Shown here: in pieces, positions 1 through 6,380 of the stretch | How positions within the stretch are numbered: the first letter of the stretch is position 1 | Layout: every line of letters begins with the position of its first letter | DNA from: Mageeibacillus sp. UBA3708 | Lineage (GTDB): Bacteria; Bacillota; Clostridia; Saccharofermentanales; Saccharofermentanaceae | Reading direction: 5' to 3' | DNA: 12,513 bases | Assembly (NCBI GenBank): GCA_002371375.1 | Contig: DFIB01000130.1 | Location: 1-12,513 of the forward strand | Notes under the pieces: model-generated | What the model saw: only the letters and a program-made list of their open reading frames with translations | What the model was told of the DNA's origin: nothing | The model's database searches: none | Translations under genes and position numbers: made by a program

Positions 1-443
1 TCGTCATCCTGGGCATCAAGCTGATATGCATCGAATCCGTACTCACGTCCGTAGGAGCAGATGACAGCTTCGTCATCAATGTGGAGTGATATTTTGTATC
101 TGTTCGGAACTTTCTGCGGAAGGATCTGCGATCTGCCACGCTGTACTTCCTTGAGGTGTCTTGTTCCGTTGATTATACCGTCGAATCTCACGCCATAGTG
201 GCGGAATATACCCTTTATATACTTCTCGGAGCGGAAGGATGAGGTATAGACCCAGACTTCATATCCCATTTTCTGCAGGGTGTTGATGAGGTCAGGAGTT
301 CCCAGCCTGAGCCGCTCCTTGTAGATGGCTCTCAGCGGGAAAGGTAATTCTTTCTCAGTCTTATGGGTTGCCGGGTTCACAAAGAGGACTTCATCAAGGT
401 CGAAAGAGACCTTCATCTTCTCCTGTTCATTTTTTGACGGCAT
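1..443 (-). CDS. HAD-like hydrolase, C-terminus cut by window edge
   Basis: The visible 147 residues form a HAD-superfamily fold. Near the N-terminus is motif I, DLDEV (Asp15 and Asp17). Next come a GYEVWVYTSS strand carrying the motif II Ser/Thr and a conserved FDGIING segment. A HIDDEA motif IV follows, with Lys residues just before it as motif III candidates. HAD enzymes usually remove phosphate through an aspartyl intermediate; the substrate cannot be read here. The ATG at 443 overlaps the end of the upstream gene by 17 bases, and GGAG lies 10 bases before it; an in-frame ATG nine codons later is possible but its ribosome site would be too close. The protein aligns along its whole visible length with the HAD half of the upstream gene, which indicates tandem duplication. 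The gene continues beyond position 1, so its true C-terminus is unknown. Confidence 0.8.
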   Translation of the reverse strand, partial: MPSKNEQEKMKVSFDLDEVLFVNPATHKTEKELPFPLRAIYKERLRLGTPDLINTLQKMGYEVWVYTSSFRSEKYIKGIFRHYGVRFDGIINGTRHLKEVQRGRSQILPQKVPNRYKISLHIDDEAVICSYGREYGFDAYQLDAQDD

Positions 444-1317
444 TCTTCTCAATCTCCTCAACTATGGCTATTGCCTTCTGAGACCATTCTTCTCCGGTAG
501 CATTGATCTCGTATTCTGCAAATTTTTTGGTCTTATTGTGAGTCTCAAGAATGGCGTCGTTATCGATATGGAGCGTCATCTGATATTTGTTGTTTATGAG
601 TTCTTTCATGCGCTTCTCGCTCTCGGAGTTATTCTGATCTCGCTTGCCGACACCGGTGATTATTCCGTCGACGCGGACAGAGTACGCCTTGAAGAATTTC
701 TGAATATCATCTATCGAATAGAATTCAGAGGCATATACCCAGATATCATAACCGTGCTGGGCAAAGTAATAGAGAAGTGCGGGAACACCAAGTCTGACCC
801 TCTGCTTGAATCTAAGGCTCAGAGGAAAAATGAATGCTTTTTTCTCAAGATATTCGTAGTCAGGGCTCCTGAAAATGACTTCATCAAGGTCAATGGTAAC
901 ACGCTTATCGTGCTGTGACTTCTTGAGTATTGTCTTGATGTCTGACTCGGAAGCATAGTTGATGATCCTTATAGGGACCTTCTTGATATTGCAACGCATC
1001 GCAGCAGCCCATCTGTGATGGCCGTTAAGCAGAAGATATCCGTTCGGACGGAGCTTCTCTACAATAAGCGGATCGTCGAAAGGAGGGTCTCCGCGCTTCA
1101 TTGCAGTGCGGAACTGCGATTCATATTTACTGATGATCTTGTGGCTCGGACCGACGGAAGGTATTGAGAATTCATCTTCGGCATTCGGGTGGAGCTTTTG
1201 GCATGATACCTTCCTGACCAGAAGCCTCTCAAGAAGCCCTGCGTGGACCGGAATGGAGACACCCTTGCGCTCCTCGATATCCTTCGCAACATATTCTTCA
1301 AGCTGAGTACTAGACAT
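427..1317 (-). CDS. ParB/sulfiredoxin-like domain fused to HAD-like hydrolase
   Basis: This 296-residue protein has two parts. Residues about 38-120 resemble the ParB/sulfiredoxin (Srx) fold, with the signature NGHHRWAAA at 98-106 and an LHPN segment near 42. Relatives bind or use ATP or CTP, as in ParB, sulfiredoxin and the serine kinase SbnI. Residues about 138-290 are HAD-like: DLDEV (Asp143, Asp145), YASE (motif II, around Ser197), Lys244 as a motif III candidate, and HIDND (Asp252, Asp254). Both halves look catalytically competent from motifs alone. The ATG at 1317 is chosen because AGGAGG lies 8 bases upstream; an in-frame ATG at 1368 has no ribosome site and would fall at the predicted transcription start. 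It is first in an operon with the HAD paralogue downstream. A combined nucleotide-dependent kinase and phosphatase role is only a guess from the two folds. Confidence 0.82.
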   Translation of the reverse strand: MSSTQLEEYVAKDIEERKGVSIPVHAGLLERLLVRKVSCQKLHPNAEDEFSIPSVGPSHKIISKYESQFRTAMKRGDPPFDDPLIVEKLRPNGYLLLNGHHRWAAAMRCNIKKVPIRIINYASESDIKTILKKSQHDKRVTIDLDEVIFRSPDYEYLEKKAFIFPLSLRFKQRVRLGVPALLYYFAQHGYDIWVYASEFYSIDDIQKFFKAYSVRVDGIITGVGKRDQNNSESEKRMKELINNKYQMTLHIDNDAILETHNKTKKFAEYEINATGEEWSQKAIAIVEEIEKNAVKK

Positions 1318-1325
1318 GTTCTGAC

Positions 1326-1331
1326 CCTCCT
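1326..1331 (-). promoter_or_regulatory. Ribosome binding site AGGAGG of ParB-HAD gene
   Basis: AGGAGG on the minus strand, 8 bases before the ATG at 1317. It decides the start in favour of 1317 over the in-frame ATG at 1368. Confidence 0.8.
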
Positions 1332-1374
1332 GTCTTAGTAGGATAAGACGGATTATACCGCCCATCACACCCTA

Positions 1375-1383
1375 ATTATAACA
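1375..1383 (-). promoter_or_regulatory. Extended -10 promoter (TGTTATAAT) for the HAD operon
   Basis: The minus strand reads TGTTATAAT, a perfect consensus -10 with the TGn extension that can replace a good -35. No strong -35 hexamer is visible 17 bases upstream. It would give a leader of about 50 bases before the ATG at 1317. Confidence 0.65.
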
Positions 1384-1450
1384 ATTCCTTGATAAAAAAG
1401 TTGGTTCTTCAGTGGATTCTGTGTAAGCCCGGAACCGGATTAGGTGTAAC

Positions 1451-1713
1451 AATATAAGAACAGTAGTCATCACAGGTTCTGCCAGGGGTTTTGGCCTCTG
1501 TCAGGCTAAGGTTTTCAAGGAGCTCGGATTTAGTGTTGTCATCTCTGATATCAGCGGAGTCAATCTTGCAAAGGCGGCAGAGGAACTGAATACGGTCAAC
1601 CCAGCGAATACAGGTATGGTCAGTGTGATATGTGATGTAACAAAGAGGTCTGATCTGGAAGATTCATGACTGCCGGTATAAACAAAAGAGATTTCTTCAA
1701 GGAAGACTCCTGA
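1451..1713 (+). pseudogene. SDR-family oxidoreductase remnant
   Basis: Translating from 1451 gives NIRTVVITGSARGFG, then an alpha/beta segment with VVISDIS, and ends DVTKRSDLEDS followed by TGA at 1667. This is the N-terminal Rossmann NAD(P)-binding half of a short-chain dehydrogenase/reductase, with the TGxxxGxG loop. From 1669, in another frame, AGINKRDFFKEDS follows; it matches the NNAGxN strand that normally lies some 20-30 residues later. So an internal segment is missing and the frame is lost. No ATG, GTG or TTG begins the frame: AAC stands directly before the expected first residues, so the start codon is also gone. The catalytic Ser-Tyr-Lys region is absent. The start given is the first recognisable family residue. 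The 3' end meets the hydrolase remnant on the other strand. Confidence 0.72.
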
Positions 1714-1915
1714 TAAAATCCCTGATGATCCGGCCGCACTCATCCGGCTTTTGGGCATATATCATATGGTCGCCGGGCAGCAGTTCCAGCCTGCAGTTGC
1801 CGAGCCGGTCGAGGTAGGGCATAAGTCTCTCATCCCGGGCTCTCTGATAAGGTTCTGAGTCAAAACCCCAGGATGAGCTGATGGATATGAGGACTTTGAG
1901 TATTTTGCGCTTCAT
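1697..1915 (-). pseudogene. Alpha/beta-hydrolase C-terminal remnant
   Basis: A 72-residue frame from an ATG at 1915. Its second half (DERLMPYLDRLG, then LELLPGDHMIYAQKPDECG) looks like the last 50-60 residues of alpha/beta-hydrolase-fold enzymes. The His of GDHMIY sits where the catalytic-triad His is expected. The nucleophile Ser elbow and the acid are missing, so this piece cannot be a working hydrolase. No convincing ribosome site precedes the ATG, and a stop lies four codons upstream in frame. It converges on the SDR remnant and overlaps its last bases. It could still be an expressed short protein, but a deletion remnant is the simpler reading. Confidence 0.6.
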
Positions 1916-2014
1916 ATCTATATCTTATCCCGTGTATCCCGGATCATCAATAAAGATAATCCTCACTTAACATACATCAATGCGGAGGTTCGTGATATCT
2001 GTTATTTTCTCATC

Positions 2015-2023
2015 GGAGGTGAT
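2015..2023 (+). promoter_or_regulatory. Extended ribosome binding site GGAGGTGAT
   Basis: GGAGGTGAT is a nine-base match to the complement of the usual 16S rRNA 3' end. The GGAGG core lies 8 bases before the ATG at 2028, which fixes that start over the in-frame ATG at 1980. Confidence 0.8.
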
Positions 2024-2027
2024 AACA

Positions 2028-2714
2028 ATGGATACCAAAAAAGCAAATGCAACACGTGCGATCACGATTACGACAGTACTGACTTTATTCGTCACCGGAT
2101 TTGAGATCTTCATGGCTTACTCGCATTATAGGCAGGGGATGAACTTTATCGATATCTGCAGTTATGTAACGTCGAACAGCTATTTCTATTATCTGATCCT
2201 GATAGCTGCAAACATGATATTGCTGCCGGGTGCAGTGATGCTGTTCAGGGAGAACGGATTCAGTCTTAAAGATGAGATATTTGAGAAGGGAACTCTTCGA
2301 CAAGACATCTTAACCGGTATCGTTGCTCTCGCCCTGGCCGGAGCCGGTGCATTGCTCTCCACATTTGCCTATATGGGACAGTCGGATATGGCTTTCAAGG
2401 CGTCACGCCCGTCTGCCGGCATCACGGCCATGGGAGTAATCGCTCTGGTGTTGGTGAGCGGAATCGTCAAGGAGATACTCTTCCGAGGACTTGCCAAAGT
2501 CTTCTGCGGTCCCGTGATGGGGGAGATGTGCGCAATGATGCTTTTCAATGTGATGTTTACTATGCTGGACTGGTATAATTTTGGCTTTTCGTTCGTTCTT
2601 GGGTTAATATGTATCTGGGCATATAAGCGTACGGGACACCTCCTGGCGCCGATGATCGCTCACGGCGGGGTCAATCTCGGAGCTCTGATATACGGATTAA
2701 TTGTGACAGGGTAA
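2028..2714 (+). CDS. CPBP-family membrane protein with altered active site
   Basis: This is a 228-residue polytopic membrane protein. Hydrophobic segments lie near residues 11-30, 52-73, 96-116, 132-147, 167-180, 187-200 and 207-226. It belongs to the CPBP (CAAX protease and bacteriocin-processing, Abi/Rce1-like) family by its layout KEILFRG (148-154), a FxxxD segment (177-181) and HGGVN (212-216). Working members have EExxxR, FxxxH and HxxxN. Here the first Glu is Lys148 and the motif II His is Asp181, while Glu149, Arg153, His212 and Asn216 are kept. In Rce1-type enzymes the first Glu and that His are needed for catalysis, so proteolysis is doubtful; a binding, immunity or scaffold role is an inference. 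The reading frame is otherwise intact with a strong ribosome site, so this is not a plain pseudogene. The Crp-type gene begins 4 bases after its stop. Confidence 0.8.
   Translation: MDTKKANATRAITITTVLTLFVTGFEIFMAYSHYRQGMNFIDICSYVTSNSYFYYLILIAANMILLPGAVMLFRENGFSLKDEIFEKGTLRQDILTGIVALALAGAGALLSTFAYMGQSDMAFKASRPSAGITAMGVIALVLVSGIVKEILFRGLAKVFCGPVMGEMCAMMLFNVMFTMLDWYNFGFSFVLGLICIWAYKRTGHLLAPMIAHGGVNLGALIYGLIVTG
2571..2579 (+). promoter_or_regulatory. Possible internal extended -10 (TGGTATAAT)
   Basis: TGGTATAAT matches the extended -10 consensus but lies inside the CPBP coding sequence, about 140 bases before the Crp/Fnr start. It may give that gene separate expression, or may be a chance result of the Trp-Tyr-Asn codons. 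Confidence 0.25.
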
Positions 2715-2718
2715 ATAT

Positions 2719-3318
2719 ATGGACAAATCATATCTTATTAAGCAACTGAAGGAACTGTCTGACGGGTCCGGTATGGAGATCCCGGAAGATACGATATCCA
2801 AGGTTATTTCTTTCTCGCGGTTCAAGGTGTATTCGAAGGGCGAGATGATCACCAGAACAGGTGACAGGGCTGATTCTGCGGGATTTGTGATCAGCGGTGT
2901 GATCAGAAGTTATTACGTCGATAATGAAGGCAATGACATTACCCAGTATTTCGCTGCGGAGGGCAACTGGTGTGTCGATTCAGGAATGGTCGGATTCGGT
3001 GAGATGCAGGCCAACTGGGAAGCGGTCGAAGATTCTACTGTCATGCTTTTTGATGTGAAGGATATGAAGGAGCTGATCTATGGAGATGAACGCCTGAAGA
3101 GTCTGTGGATCGAAGCCCTGGAGGGCGGGATGAGGTATAAGATATACAGGGAGAACGGATTCCTGGTTGAGAATGCCACCGATAGATATATTGCATTCCG
3201 TAAGAGATATCCCATGCTTGCAGAGCGTGTTCCGCTGCGTCACATCGCGACCTACCTGGGGATCACGCCTGAGTCGCTCTCCAGGATACGGAGCTCAATG
3301 CGAGAGTCATTCTCCTGA
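2719..3318 (+). CDS. Crp/Fnr-family transcription regulator
   Basis: This 199-residue protein has the usual Crp/Fnr order. Residues about 30-115 form a cyclic-nucleotide-binding-like beta roll (FVISGVIRSYYVDNEGND is a typical strand pair). A connecting helix follows, then a C-terminal helix-turn-helix at about 168-192 (IATYLGITPESLSRIR). The pocket motif of cAMP-binding members, with Glu and Arg before the final strand, is not conserved: GFGEMQANWEAVEDS stands there. No Cys cluster of Fnr type is present. The ligand is therefore unknown, and cAMP is unlikely. The gene starts 4 bases after the CPBP stop, with an AGGG-like site within the end of that gene, so the two are probably co-transcribed. 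A role in controlling the CPBP gene or envelope functions is inference from position only. Confidence 0.85.
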   Translation: MDKSYLIKQLKELSDGSGMEIPEDTISKVISFSRFKVYSKGEMITRTGDRADSAGFVISGVIRSYYVDNEGNDITQYFAAEGNWCVDSGMVGFGEMQANWEAVEDSTVMLFDVKDMKELIYGDERLKSLWIEALEGGMRYKIYRENGFLVENATDRYIAFRKRYPMLAERVPLRHIATYLGITPESLSRIRSSMRESFS

Positions 3319-3336
3319 CAAGGAAGCAGGTTCATC

Positions 3337-3345
3337 TGTTATAAT
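3337..3345 (+). promoter_or_regulatory. Extended -10 promoter (TGTTATAAT) for Nudix gene
   Basis: TGTTATAAT lies 37 bases before the Nudix ATG. A CTGACA at 3315-3320 resembles the -35 consensus with a 19-base spacer. The expected transcript would start near 3352. Confidence 0.65.
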
Positions 3346-3382
3346 CAGCTGTGACATATACTCATGAATATGGAGACGGATT

Positions 3383-3898
3383 ATGGAAGTCTGGGATTTA
3401 TACGACCGTGACGGGAACAGGACAGGTGAGACGTTTGTCAGAGGCTTCGGGAATTTTAAGAATATTCCCGAGGGGCGTTATCATCTTGTCGTCGATCTTC
3501 TTGTATTGCACAGCGACGGTACGTATCTGCTGACCAAAAGGAGCGATATAAAAGATGTATATCCCGGATACTGGGAGGCAAGCGCAGGCGGTTCTGCATT
3601 AAGCGGAGAGGAACCGCCGGAGGCTGCGCACAGAGAGCTTCTTGAAGAGACCGGTCTGACCCCCGATTCGCTGGAACTTGTCGGGATCTCGTATAAAGAC
3701 AGCAGTCACGGCATGTATTATTCATATCTTGCGAAGGTCAGCTGTGATAAGGACAGCGTAATCCTTCAGGAGGGGGAGACCACAGACTATAAGTGGGTTG
3801 ACAGATCAGGGTTCCTCGCATATGTCGATTCTGACGATGCAATGACTGCACATAATCAGAGATATGAGCAGTACATAGATTCCGTCAGAGCCGGTTAA
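3383..3898 (+). CDS. Nudix hydrolase
   Basis: This 171-residue protein has a complete Nudix box, G-x5-E-x7-REUxEExGU, at residues 70-92. It includes Glu76, Arg84, Glu85, Glu88 and Glu89, the residues that hold Mg2+ and the diphosphate. Nudix enzymes split X-linked nucleoside diphosphates or related substrates. The N-terminal MEVWDLYDRDGNRTG start is typical of the subgroup that resembles isopentenyl-diphosphate isomerase and YfcD, but no isomerase activity can be claimed. Length fits the subgroup. GGAG lies 7 bases before the ATG, and an extended -10 element lies just upstream, so it looks like a single-gene unit. Its stop codon overlaps the first codons of an AraC-type remnant, which suggests that a deletion joined the two. 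The substrate is not predictable. Confidence 0.9.
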   Translation: MEVWDLYDRDGNRTGETFVRGFGNFKNIPEGRYHLVVDLLVLHSDGTYLLTKRSDIKDVYPGYWEASAGGSALSGEEPPEAAHRELLEETGLTPDSLELVGISYKDSSHGMYYSYLAKVSCDKDSVILQEGETTDYKWVDRSGFLAYVDSDDAMTAHNQRYEQYIDSVRAG

Positions 3899-4071
3899 TT
3901 CAAGCAAAGATCAGAACGGCTCAGAATATGCTGGCGCATTCTGATTACAGTATACTGGACATTGCTCTGTCGCTTGGCTTCTCGTCGCAGAGTGCATTCA
4001 CTACCGCTTTCCGCAAGCTTACGTCAATGACCCCAAAGAAGTACAGGGATGTTAACCACAGCAAGATGTAG
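3895..4071 (+). pseudogene. AraC-family regulator C-terminal remnant
   Basis: From 3895, in a different frame from the Nudix gene, the translation is LIQAKIRTAQNMLAHSDYS, then ILDIALSLGFSSQSAF and FRKLTSMTPKKYRD, ending at TAG 4069-4071. This is the last 55-60 residues of an AraC/XylS-type DNA-binding domain, including the whole second helix-turn-helix and the closing TPKKYR motif. The first helix-turn-helix and any sensor domain are missing. No start codon or ribosome site precedes it, and it begins within the Nudix stop. The remaining portion is free of stops and well conserved, so the loss may be recent. The promoter of tcdA follows at once. Confidence 0.8.
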
Positions 4072-4073
4072 AG

Positions 4074-4082
4074 TGATATAAT
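4074..4082 (+). promoter_or_regulatory. Extended -10 promoter (TGATATAAT) for tcdA
   Basis: TGATATAAT lies directly after the AraC remnant and would start a transcript near 4089, leaving a leader of about 23 bases before the ATG at 4112. No good -35 hexamer is seen. Confidence 0.6.
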
Positions 4083-4098
4083 ACCTGTACCAATTCAC

Positions 4099-4102
4099 GG
4101 AG
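4099..4102 (+). promoter_or_regulatory. Ribosome binding site GGAG of tcdA
   Basis: GGAG touches the ATG at 4103 but lies 9 bases before the in-frame ATG at 4112, so translation should begin at 4112. Confidence 0.65.
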
Positions 4103-4111
4103 ATGACACAA

Positions 4112-4849
4112 ATGCCGGATCAGTTTAGCAGAACACGTTTGTTGCTGGGACATGAAGGGATTGACAGGCTCAGGAACGCCCGCGTTGCCGTATTCGGTGT
4201 CGGAGGTGTAGGCGGTTACGCCGTTGAAGCCCTGGCAAGGAGCGGAGTGGGAGCCATCGACTTGATAGATAATGACAAAGTCTGTCTGTCCAATATAAAC
4301 CGTCAGATCATCGCGACGCATGACTCTGTCGGAAGATACAAGGTAGACGTTGCCGAAGAACGCGTTCACGATATCAATCCCGGCTGCACGGTGCGCACGT
4401 ATAAGACTTTCTATATGCCTGACACAGCTTCACAGTTCGATTTCAATGAATATGATTATGTGATCGACGCGATAGATACCGTGACCGGCAAGCTGGAGCT
4501 TGTAATGCAGGCGGACAGGACGGGCACGCCGGTGATCAGCAGCATGGGTGCAGGCAACAAGTTGGATCCCACGGCTTTTGAAGTAACCGACCTTTACAAG
4601 ACATCTATATGCCCCCTGGCGAAAGTCATGCGCCGTGAGTGTAAGAAGCGCGGTATCAGATCTCTTAAGGTGGTCTATTCCAAAGAAGTTCCTATGCGCC
4701 CCGCAGTGGACACTTCGACAGATGACGTGGAGGAACATACACTGCGGAGAGCCATTCCGGGATCTGTTGCTTTCGTTCCGTCTGTTGTGGGGCTGATCAT
4801 CGCGGGTGAAGTGATCAAGGACCTGACAGGTATTAATAAGAATGCCTGA
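4112..4849 (+). CDS. tcdA: tRNA threonylcarbamoyladenosine dehydratase (TcdA/CsdL)
   Basis: TcdA is an E1-like, ATP-dependent enzyme that dehydrates t6A at position 37 of ANN-decoding tRNAs to the cyclic form ct6A. This 245-residue protein shows the ThiF/MoeB/E1 fold. It has the nucleotide loop GVGGVGG at 29-35, an acidic strand end (DLIDNDKV), NINRQI with its adenylate-contacting Arg, and DAIDT. The segments that separate TcdA from MoeB and ThiF are present too: SSMGAGNKLDPT, CPLAKVMRRECKKRG and the closing PGSVAFVPSVVG. There are no CxxC zinc pairs of MoeB type. Length matches the clostridial family members, which lack the longer C-terminus of some proteobacterial ones. It appears to be transcribed alone from the promoter at 4074. 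The start follows ribosome-site spacing. Confidence 0.9.
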   Translation: MPDQFSRTRLLLGHEGIDRLRNARVAVFGVGGVGGYAVEALARSGVGAIDLIDNDKVCLSNINRQIIATHDSVGRYKVDVAEERVHDINPGCTVRTYKTFYMPDTASQFDFNEYDYVIDAIDTVTGKLELVMQADRTGTPVISSMGAGNKLDPTAFEVTDLYKTSICPLAKVMRRECKKRGIRSLKVVYSKEVPMRPAVDTSTDDVEEHTLRRAIPGSVAFVPSVVGLIIAGEVIKDLTGINKNA

Positions 4850-4883
4850 TGACCCTGCCGGATCGTGGGGCTCATTCTATCTG

Positions 4884-4900
4884 AATCCGATTGTTGGATT
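4884..4900 (+). terminator. Weak hairpin after tcdA, possible terminator
   Basis: AATCC and GGATT form a 5-base-pair stem with a 7-base loop, followed by ATTTG instead of a real T-run. This is poor as an intrinsic terminator and is listed only because it sits between tcdA and the next promoter. Confidence 0.2.
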
Positions 4901-4915
4901 ATTTGCATGGCGTAA

Positions 4916-4924
4916 TGATATAAT
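4916..4924 (+). promoter_or_regulatory. Extended -10 promoter (TGATATAAT) for ACT-MBL gene
   Basis: TGATATAAT lies 28 bases before the ATG at 4953. TTGGAT at 4894-4899 is a partial -35 match with a 19-base spacer. The ribosome site GGCGGG follows at 4941-4946. Confidence 0.6.
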
Positions 4925-4952
4925 CTTCCCATCACTGACAGGCGGGTGAAAG

Positions 4953-6380
4953 ATGAACAAGACTTTCGTGACGAAGATGCCGAATCATATCGGGGCTTTT
5001 CTCAAGGCAAGCCGGTGCTTTGCAGGGCTTGGCGTGAATATTACGCGTGTCAGCTATAACAAGGCTGTTGATTCGCACATGCTCTTTATCGATGCCGAAG
5101 GCACTCCGCAGCAGCTGGCAAGAGCTGCCGAAGAACTGACTGCGATCGGATATCTGCAGTGCGATGAAGATAACAGGAGTGTCGTGCTGCTGGAGTTTAA
5201 GCTCCGTGATGTTCCGGGGAGCGTTACTTCCGTGCTTGAACTGATCAGTGATTTCAATTTCAACATAACATACATCAGTTCCCAGGAGAACGGCACGGAA
5301 TACCAACTGTTCAAGATGGGACTTATCGTTAATGACACGGACAGGGTCAAGTCATTTATCAATGATGCAAAGAAGCTGTGTGAGGTACGGCTTATCGACT
5401 ATAATCACGCGGAGAAGATATACGACAACAGTATCTTCTACAACACATTTGTCGATGAACTGTCTTCGTCAATGGATATTTCGCAGGATTCGCGCAACGA
5501 ACTGATGATCAATACGAATCTTGCCATGCAGACGCTTGACGAGACGGGGATCTCGCCTTACAGGACTTTCGACAGTATAAGCAGATTTGCCGAGCTCCTT
5601 TCCCTGTCACGCGGTCCGGCCTTTGAACCGAGGATCACGGAGTACTCTGTATCGGACGATACTGTCATCACTCTAATCGAGCCGCCGTGCGGGAGCAATA
5701 CGGCGGTTATAAGGAGCGGTGATTCATACTTTTTTATCGACAGCGGTTATGCGTGCTATAAGGACGAGATGACTTCATTGTTCCGCAGGATAATCCCGGA
5801 TTACGATGCTATAGACAAACAGGTGTTCATCACGCATGCAGACGTTGATCACTGCGGTCTCCTGTATCTGTTTGACCGTGTGTATGCAAGTGCCAAGAGT
5901 GCAGAGTGTCTTAAGCTGGAGTACGACGGCGGGAACGGATTCAGGGAGGTGAATCATCTTCACAAACCGTATGTGCGCATATGCAAGGTGCTGACATCAT
6001 ATAAGCCTGTTGCTCCGGATAAGGTCGTGATAATAGGGGATGACAGGGAGATTGCTGATCCTGTTGAGCAGACCGGCTTCCTTGATGTGGGAGAACTGCA
6101 TTTCGAGTTGTATGAGGGGCGCGGAGGTCATCTCAGAGGAGAGTCGGTGCTTCTGGAACGAACTCACCGCATAGCCTTTACGGGTGATATATTCGTTAAC
6201 ATCAAGGACATGACTGTCAGGCAGTCCGAGTATAATAAGTATGCACCGATACTCATGACATCCGTCGATACCGATAAGAAGCTCTGCGCAGAAGAACGCG
6301 AGGCTCTGTTCGGAATCCTCGGTGAAGGAACGTGGCAGATCTTCGGCGGACACGGCGGCCGGAAGGAGTATGCCGTATGA
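4953..6380 (+). CDS. Two-ACT-domain, metallo-beta-lactamase-fold protein
   Basis: This 475-residue protein joins a regulatory front to a hydrolase-like back. Residues about 4-70 and 77-148 each read as ACT domains (for example MPNHIGAFLKASRCFAGLGV and LRDVPGSVTSVLELI), the fold that usually binds amino acids. Residues about 150-225 are a linker. Residues about 230-475 have the metallo-beta-lactamase layout: HADVDH at 295-300, GGH at 391-393, TGD at 410-412 and GGH at 465-467. These supply His295, Asp297, Asp299, His300, His393, Asp412 and His467 as metal ligands; the second His of the classic HxHxDH is Asp. The substrate is unknown. Metal-dependent hydrolysis controlled by an amino acid is inference from the two folds. 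The gene has its own extended -10 promoter, and its stop overlaps a small reading frame by ATGA. Confidence 0.82.
   Translation: MNKTFVTKMPNHIGAFLKASRCFAGLGVNITRVSYNKAVDSHMLFIDAEGTPQQLARAAEELTAIGYLQCDEDNRSVVLLEFKLRDVPGSVTSVLELISDFNFNITYISSQENGTEYQLFKMGLIVNDTDRVKSFINDAKKLCEVRLIDYNHAEKIYDNSIFYNTFVDELSSSMDISQDSRNELMINTNLAMQTLDETGISPYRTFDSISRFAELLSLSRGPAFEPRITEYSVSDDTVITLIEPPCGSNTAVIRSGDSYFFIDSGYACYKDEMTSLFRRIIPDYDAIDKQVFITHADVDHCGLLYLFDRVYASAKSAECLKLEYDGGNGFREVNHLHKPYVRICKVLTSYKPVAPDKVVIIGDDREIADPVEQTGFLDVGELHFELYEGRGGHLRGESVLLERTHRIAFTGDIFVNIKDMTVRQSEYNKYAPILMTSVDTDKKLCAEEREALFGILGEGTWQIFGGHGGRKEYAV

Noticed and set aside
325..918. 197-codon plus-strand reading frame
   Set aside because: It lies opposite the two HAD genes, has no ribosome site and no family resemblance; the minus-strand frame has clear domains, so this is antisense shadow.
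1318..1368. Longer start for the ParB-HAD gene at 1368
   Set aside because: No ribosome site, and the position coincides with the predicted transcription start; AGGAGG before 1317 is far better.
4103..4111. ATG at 4103 as tcdA start
   Set aside because: The GGAG directly touches this ATG, leaving no spacing; the ATG at 4112 has a 9-base gap.
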